The translations under genes were made by a program, and so were the position numbers. From positions 1-37,076 of the IMG/VR virus record IMGVR_UViG_3300031999_006279: a stretch of 37,076 nt of DNA. One strand, 5' to 3'. The notes under the pieces are model-generated. The model was not told the DNA's origin. It saw only the letters and a list, made by a program, of their open reading frames with translations, and did not search any database. Numbering within the stretch: position 1 is the stretch's first letter; each line of letters begins with the position of its first letter. Below, piece by piece: positions 33,393 to 37,076 of the stretch. The DNA is from a virus.

Positions 33393-34207
33393 TAATACAT
33401 TTTCTCGTTAAATAGAGGATGTTTTAACATAATATCTGGGTGTTTTCCTGTAAATTCTATACACTTCATAACATCCTTAAAATAATTCCAATTTTTATTC
33501 ATATATTGCTCATATGCTTCTGCGCCTGCATTATCACAATAAGTTTTATAAAAATTATATTTAAATTTTATTCTCTCCGCGCCTACTGTATTATAATGAA
33601 ACACCTTTAAAAATTTTGGATAATCATAATTTATTTTTCTTACATGTTCAGGTACTTTATCCAATTCTATACTTTGCCATGCATTTAATTTGGGCCAATA
33701 TAATATATCACAACTGTGAAATGGCATTGTACAATCTTCTGTTATTCTACCAATTCTAGGGTTGTAGAATTCTCTCCAATGCCAAAAATCAGGTGCAAAA
33801 CCATACATTGACACATTAATTCCCATTATACCATTTTTTTCACAGTTTGTCAAGATATTTCTCATAGGAGTTAAACAATTCTTTGGCCAAATCTCATCTG
33901 TTCCTACAGAAAAGAACCAATCCATTTTCATTTCTTTCGCTAAATTTAGCCCATAATTTCCTAATTCTACAAAATTTTTTGGGGGATTTTTTGGTTGAAT
34001 TAAATGTATTTTTTTTTCTTTTTGTTGCCATTTTTTTATAACCTCAACACTTCCGTCAATAGAATGCAATGGCGCTCCTCTTTGAACAATATTGTCCATT
34101 CCAACATCAATTATGCATATTTCATCAACATAATCGTGTATTGATTCTAAAACATAATCTAAAAAATGTTCCTCGTTATATGCTGTTATATTTGCAAAAA
34201 TTTTCAT
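33392..34207 (-). CDS. Family 2-like glycosyltransferase (271 aa)
   Basis: The N-terminus KIFANITAYNEEHFLDYVLESI and the following IDVGMDN are typical of GT2-like transferases; KMDWFFSVGTDEIW supplies the acidic pair near the active site. The second half is aromatic-rich (FAPDFWHWREFYNPRIGR), as in related phage and bacterial glycan transferases. ATG 34207 overlaps the TGA of the epimerase gene. Related in kind to 24265-25072, but the two are not close copies. Confidence 0.78.
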   Translation of the reverse strand: MKIFANITAYNEEHFLDYVLESIHDYVDEICIIDVGMDNIVQRGAPLHSIDGSVEVIKKWQQKEKKIHLIQPKNPPKNFVELGNYGLNLAKEMKMDWFFSVGTDEIWPKNCLTPMRNILTNCEKNGIMGINVSMYGFAPDFWHWREFYNPRIGRITEDCTMPFHSCDILYWPKLNAWQSIELDKVPEHVRKINYDYPKFLKVFHYNTVGAERIKFKYNFYKTYCDNAGAEAYEQYMNKNWNYFKDVMKCIEFTGKHPDIMLKHPLFNEKMY

Positions 34208-35167
34208 TTAATATCCCATTTTTTCAAATAGTAATCTCTATGATTGTTAATTTCATCTTCTAAAATTATTGTAGGTTTCCAATTTAAAATTTTCAACGCT
34301 TTAGAATTATCTGCCAAAGTTTCTCTCAATTCCGCTGGTCTTTTTTGAATAAATATTTTTTTATTTTTATCTATTCCGAGCGATTCTAAAATTAAGTCTG
34401 CCAGCTCTAACATGTTATAATTTCTTCCTGTTCCAATATTAAAAACCTCTCCCTCAAATTTTTGATCATTTTTGTACATTGCTTTTATATTTGCATCAAC
34501 TACATCAACTATATTGGTCAAATCCCTTCTTTGTAATCCGTCACCAATTATTGTTGGATAACTTTTATCAAATAAAATTTGCCTAAAAAATAGACCAACT
34601 ACTGGGGCCAACTCTCCTTTTAAAACTTCTCTTGAACCCCATACATTAAAATATCGCAAATTTATTCCACTAATTCCATACAATTTAGCATAAGTTCTAA
34701 TATAATTCTCTGCAATATATTTACTAACAGAGTATGGATTTAAGCAATCTACAGGCATGTTCTCTCTATATGGGCATTTATTTTTTAATCCATAAGTTGA
34801 ACTTGATGAACTAAAAACTATCTTATTGATTCCGTTTTCTCTCATCATTTCTAATATATTAAAGGTTCCTGTTACATTTGCTTCGTGGGTTCTTTGAGGA
34901 TTGCGAACTCCTTCTTGAATTCTAGCTATTCCTCCTAAATGAAATATACCATCAATATCTTTAAAAAATAAATTCCATTTTTTTAATTCTTCTTTGTTTG
35001 ATATGTCACACTGAATAAAAATTAAATTATGATTATCTAACTGCAAAAATTCTTTAAATCCACTTGATAAATCATCAATAACAATTACTTGATGTCCTTC
35101 TTTTAATAGTCTATCAACAATATGACTACCAATAAAGCCAGCTCCGACCTGTTACAATATATCTCAT
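34204..35167 (-). CDS. NAD-dependent sugar-nucleotide epimerase (320 aa) with CGG +1 shift in the Rossmann loop
   Basis: Extended SDR of the UDP-glucose 4-epimerase / ADP-heptose 6-epimerase type. From ATG 35167 (site AGGAGATAAAA) it reads MRYIVTG, meets CGG 35146-35144 and continues after one base as GAGFIGSHIVDRLLKEGH. The Rossmann motif TGGAGFIG therefore exists only after the shift, and its second glycine is the shifted codon. Catalytic Tyr145 and Lys149 are in NPYSVSKY, with SSSST before them. Later motifs RYFNVWG, RRDLTNIVDVVDANI are also typical. Unshifted translation ends early, so a conventional gene finder would drop 40 residues. The exact sugar substrate is open; heptose is suggested by context. 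Confidence 0.85.
35144..35146 (-). other. CGG +1 shift site 6 (epimerase)
   Basis: Zero-frame GGT CGG AGC. Skipping C gives GGA (Gly8) in the invariant TGGxGFIG nucleotide-binding loop, one of the clearest cases. Confidence 0.9.
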
Positions 35168-35176
35168 TTTTATCTC

Positions 35177-36760
35177 CTAAATATATTTTTCTCTTAATGA
35201 TTTGTACAAATACCATTTTCCATAATAATACAACCATTCACCCAATGGTTCGGGGTGTAGTGGACTCATATTGATCAAAACAATACCTGTTAATATTCTA
35301 ACTTTATTTACATCATAATGCTCATAATCTAACCACTCTTCAAAATAATCCTTACATTTTGCAATATCAATTGGTATTTCAATAAATGTTTTTATATTTT
35401 TTATATCGTTGTTTTTTGTATAAAATTTGTTTTCTCTTATACTTTTCAACGGAAAATGTAAGCATGCCATCATCTTTGCAAAATCATAATATTTGTCAAA
35501 ATAATCAATCAATCCACCAAAATCTTGTCGAAAATCCAAAAATACAAACTCTCCATCTTTTGTCAAAATAATATTCGGAAAACAGAAATCTCCGTGGCAT
35601 AATGCAGGCAAGCCATCACAAATATAATCCCAATTAATCAAATTTAAAACTTCCCTAATTGATGGAACTTTTAATTCATTTATTGTAATTGACCTGTCTT
35701 CAAAATTTTTATCATTAAATAATTTTTCTATTCTTGCTATTGTTTTGTCTCTGTAAAATCTTCTACAACAGTCTTTAAAAATTATTTTATCTTGATTGTT
35801 CAATTCTATATCTTGCCATAATTTTTCTTTAGAATATTCCAATAACCTTGGAAATTCTTCGTCTACTCTTTTGATTCTAAATAAATCATTTCCATCTTGG
35901 AACTTGTATTTATAAAAATTTTTAGAATAGGAAATTATATCTGGTATCAATCCTTTTAATTTTTTTGATCTTTCAATTCTTCCTGTAACCATACTTTCGT
36001 TATGAAAAAATTTTATAACATTATTATCTACAATATAAATTTCTTCGTCTAATTTATTTAGAATTTCAATCCCTTTGTAAAACTTTCTTGCTTTTTCTAA
36101 TCCTTCTAAATTACCGGTATCAAACCATGAAAATCTTAATGGAACTAAATTTTTCATTTTAAATAATGCTGGCGATAATTGAATCTCTTCATTTATTAGT
36201 TTATTATTGTCGTCCATATAATTCCAAAATTCTTCATAATCTCTTATAAAAGAAATTCCAATATATGCTTTATTTGTTCCTTGTTGTTTATCAAATATTT
36301 TTTTTATTTCTAATTCATGTTCGTCTAATTCCATTGTACAAAATTCATTTGATTTTTTAATATCTATTTCGTCATACCCAGCCCAATCAAATCCTAATTT
36401 ACAATATTCATCAAGATCAACTCCAACCAAACTATCACAAGACCAATATAAAAATGAACATTGTAAATGTTCTTTGCATCTCTTTAAAGCAAATCCGGGA
36501 CCGTATCCTTTCCCATAATTCTCAACATCAACAAAAATAAATTTATTATTTGGATGAGCAATTTCTAAATATTGTTTTACTATGTCCTTTTTATATCCGA
36601 GCGCCAAAACAAATTCTGTATCAACAGGAAATCGTTCAATTATATAAGAAATAACTGCCTTATCTCCAACTTTTATCAATGCTTTATTAAAGTAATTTGT
36701 TATTTGACCAAGTCTACTTCCTTGACCAGCGGTTGGAATATATACTCTATAATTTTCCAT
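35177..36760 (-). CDS. Nucleotidyltransferase fused to a phosphotransferase-like kinase (527 aa)
   Basis: Residues 1-230 are a GT-A type nucleotidyltransferase: VYIPTAGQGSRLGQITNYFNKALIKVGDK has the AGxGSRL loop (11-17) and FNKALI (23-28 approx), and WSCDSLVGVD gives a metal-binding acid. The C-terminal half resembles aminoglycoside/choline-kinase-like phosphotransferases: LCHGDFCFPNIIL (about 385-397) and VFLDFRQDFGG (about 404-414). Such fusions could phosphorylate and activate the same sugar or alcohol. It lies at the head of the sugar operon, 16 bases before the epimerase stop-start region on the upstream side. Substrate unknown. Confidence 0.78.
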   Translation of the reverse strand: MENYRVYIPTAGQGSRLGQITNYFNKALIKVGDKAVISYIIERFPVDTEFVLALGYKKDIVKQYLEIAHPNNKFIFVDVENYGKGYGPGFALKRCKEHLQCSFLYWSCDSLVGVDLDEYCKLGFDWAGYDEIDIKKSNEFCTMELDEHELEIKKIFDKQQGTNKAYIGISFIRDYEEFWNYMDDNNKLINEEIQLSPALFKMKNLVPLRFSWFDTGNLEGLEKARKFYKGIEILNKLDEEIYIVDNNVIKFFHNESMVTGRIERSKKLKGLIPDIISYSKNFYKYKFQDGNDLFRIKRVDEEFPRLLEYSKEKLWQDIELNNQDKIIFKDCCRRFYRDKTIARIEKLFNDKNFEDRSITINELKVPSIREVLNLINWDYICDGLPALCHGDFCFPNIILTKDGEFVFLDFRQDFGGLIDYFDKYYDFAKMMACLHFPLKSIRENKFYTKNNDIKNIKTFIEIPIDIAKCKDYFEEWLDYEHYDVNKVRILTGIVLINMSPLHPEPLGEWLYYYGKWYLYKSLREKYI

Positions 36761-36762
36761 AA

Positions 36763-37076
36763 TTAAAAAACTTTTCTATTTAAATAATCATTAAATAGTT
36801 TTAAACACTTTAACAGCATAATTTTATTGTTAAAATGTTTTCTTATTTCTTCTTTGTCCGAATTCATTTTTTTTGCAATAAATTCTCTAAAATTTGGACT
36901 ACCCAAATGTAAAATAACATCATGCCCCTTGGGATTATCGAACCCATCGACCTGTTCCAAATAACCATCATCACTAACACCAACTGTTCTAAATCCTTCA
37001 ATAAGTGGATCTATAGAACTCATAAATTCACCGGAGAGGCTAAATTTTCTCCAACATTGACCAGGGGGATATAAAT
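36763..37076 (-). CDS. 3' end of an unidentified gene (over 100 aa)
   Basis: The frame is open to the right window edge; an internal ATG at 37023 is not needed because the reading PPGQCWRKFSLSGEFMSSID continues upstream of it. The visible part has VILHLGSPNFREFIAKKM and a basic helical C-terminus. I do not recognise it. It ends two bases before the nucleotidyltransferase/kinase gene, so it probably belongs to the same operon. An in-frame TCC GGT here shows a naturally C-preceded glycine codon. Confidence 0.5.
   Translation of the reverse strand, partial: LYPPGQCWRKFSLSGEFMSSIDPLIEGFRTVGVSDDGYLEQVDGFDNPKGHDVILHLGSPNFREFIAKKMNSDKEEIRKHFNNKIMLLKCLKLFNDYLNRKVF

Larger units (their letters stand above)
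32548..33394. mobile_element. Homing endonuclease insertion with duplicated target start
   Basis: The unit consists of the endonuclease gene (32569-33324), an AT-rich leader, and flanking copies of the same approximately 30-base sequence. Both copies begin TAATGAAAAT(T/C)GTAGAAAATTGTA: one at the end of the upstream glycosyltransferase gene (33394 downward), one at the true start of the GT4 gene (32571 downward). The insertion therefore carried or duplicated the GT4 start including the stop-start overlap, keeping the operon's translation coupled. Confidence 0.72.

Noticed and set aside
1-36760. The frame breaks as plain sequencing errors
   Set aside because: Errors in an AT-rich genome should fall mostly in homopolymers. 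Instead one base, C, is extra at eleven places, always directly before an in-frame glycine codon, and homopolymer breaks are limited to one. I cannot exclude a systematic artefact without reads, so this remains the main alternative.

Overview
This looks like part of an AT-rich (roughly 30 percent GC by eye) lytic phage genome with a contractile tail, T4-like in its baseplate genes. Every gene I can support is on the minus strand, so the window is transcribed from right to left. The evidence for a T4-like myovirus is a baseplate block (gp5-like hub, gp25-like and gp6-like wedge proteins, a giant gp7-position protein), a gp55-like late sigma factor, and candidate late promoters (TAATAAATA / TATAAATA) in front of virion genes. 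Enzymes for activated heptose suggest a Gram-negative host, but this is indirect. I see no tRNA or rRNA gene.

Layout from right to left (direction of transcription). (1) 37076-26984 is a tightly overlapping sugar operon: nucleotidyltransferase/kinase fusion, NAD epimerase, glycosyltransferases, ManC-type cupin, GmhA-type isomerase, a transketolase in two genes (one half fused to a methyltransferase), a KdsC-type phosphatase and an AroE-like dehydrogenase. (2) 26997-24265 holds a HExxH lipoprotein, a propeller-like protein, small genes and another glycosyltransferase. (3) 24310-20043 holds HNH homing endonucleases, the two halves of an HldE-type heptose kinase/nucleotidyltransferase and a second cupin. 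(4) 20041-15630 holds a cell-wall peptidase, a small zinc ribbon, an RNase H-like protein behind a near-perfect sigma70 promoter, a lytic transglycosylase, a TnpB, an FmdB-type zinc ribbon and the late sigma factor. (5) 15609-1 holds the baseplate and tail-fibre genes with two more homing endonucleases.

The main result is a recoding pattern. Eleven times, in eight genes, an open frame runs into an in-frame CGG codon, and the protein continues in the +1 frame exactly one base later, always on a glycine codon (GGA, GGT or GGC). The tetranucleotide CGGN therefore behaves as 'skip C, read Gly'. The affected genes are the tail fibre, a seven-bladed propeller protein (twice), the gp6-like wedge protein (twice), the late sigma factor (twice), a cupin, the heptose nucleotidyltransferase, a glycosyltransferase and an epimerase. 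Across about 36 kb of coding sequence I found only one in-frame CGG that is clearly read straight through, in the RNase H-like gene. Either this phage uses programmed +1 frameshifting at CGG, or a very unusual sequencing artefact is phase-locked to glycine codons. I favour the first. All coordinates of affected genes below are for the joined, frameshifted product.

The genes are packed with TAATG or ATGA overlaps. After adding the short ORFs, no stretch above about 70 bases lacks an assigned feature.
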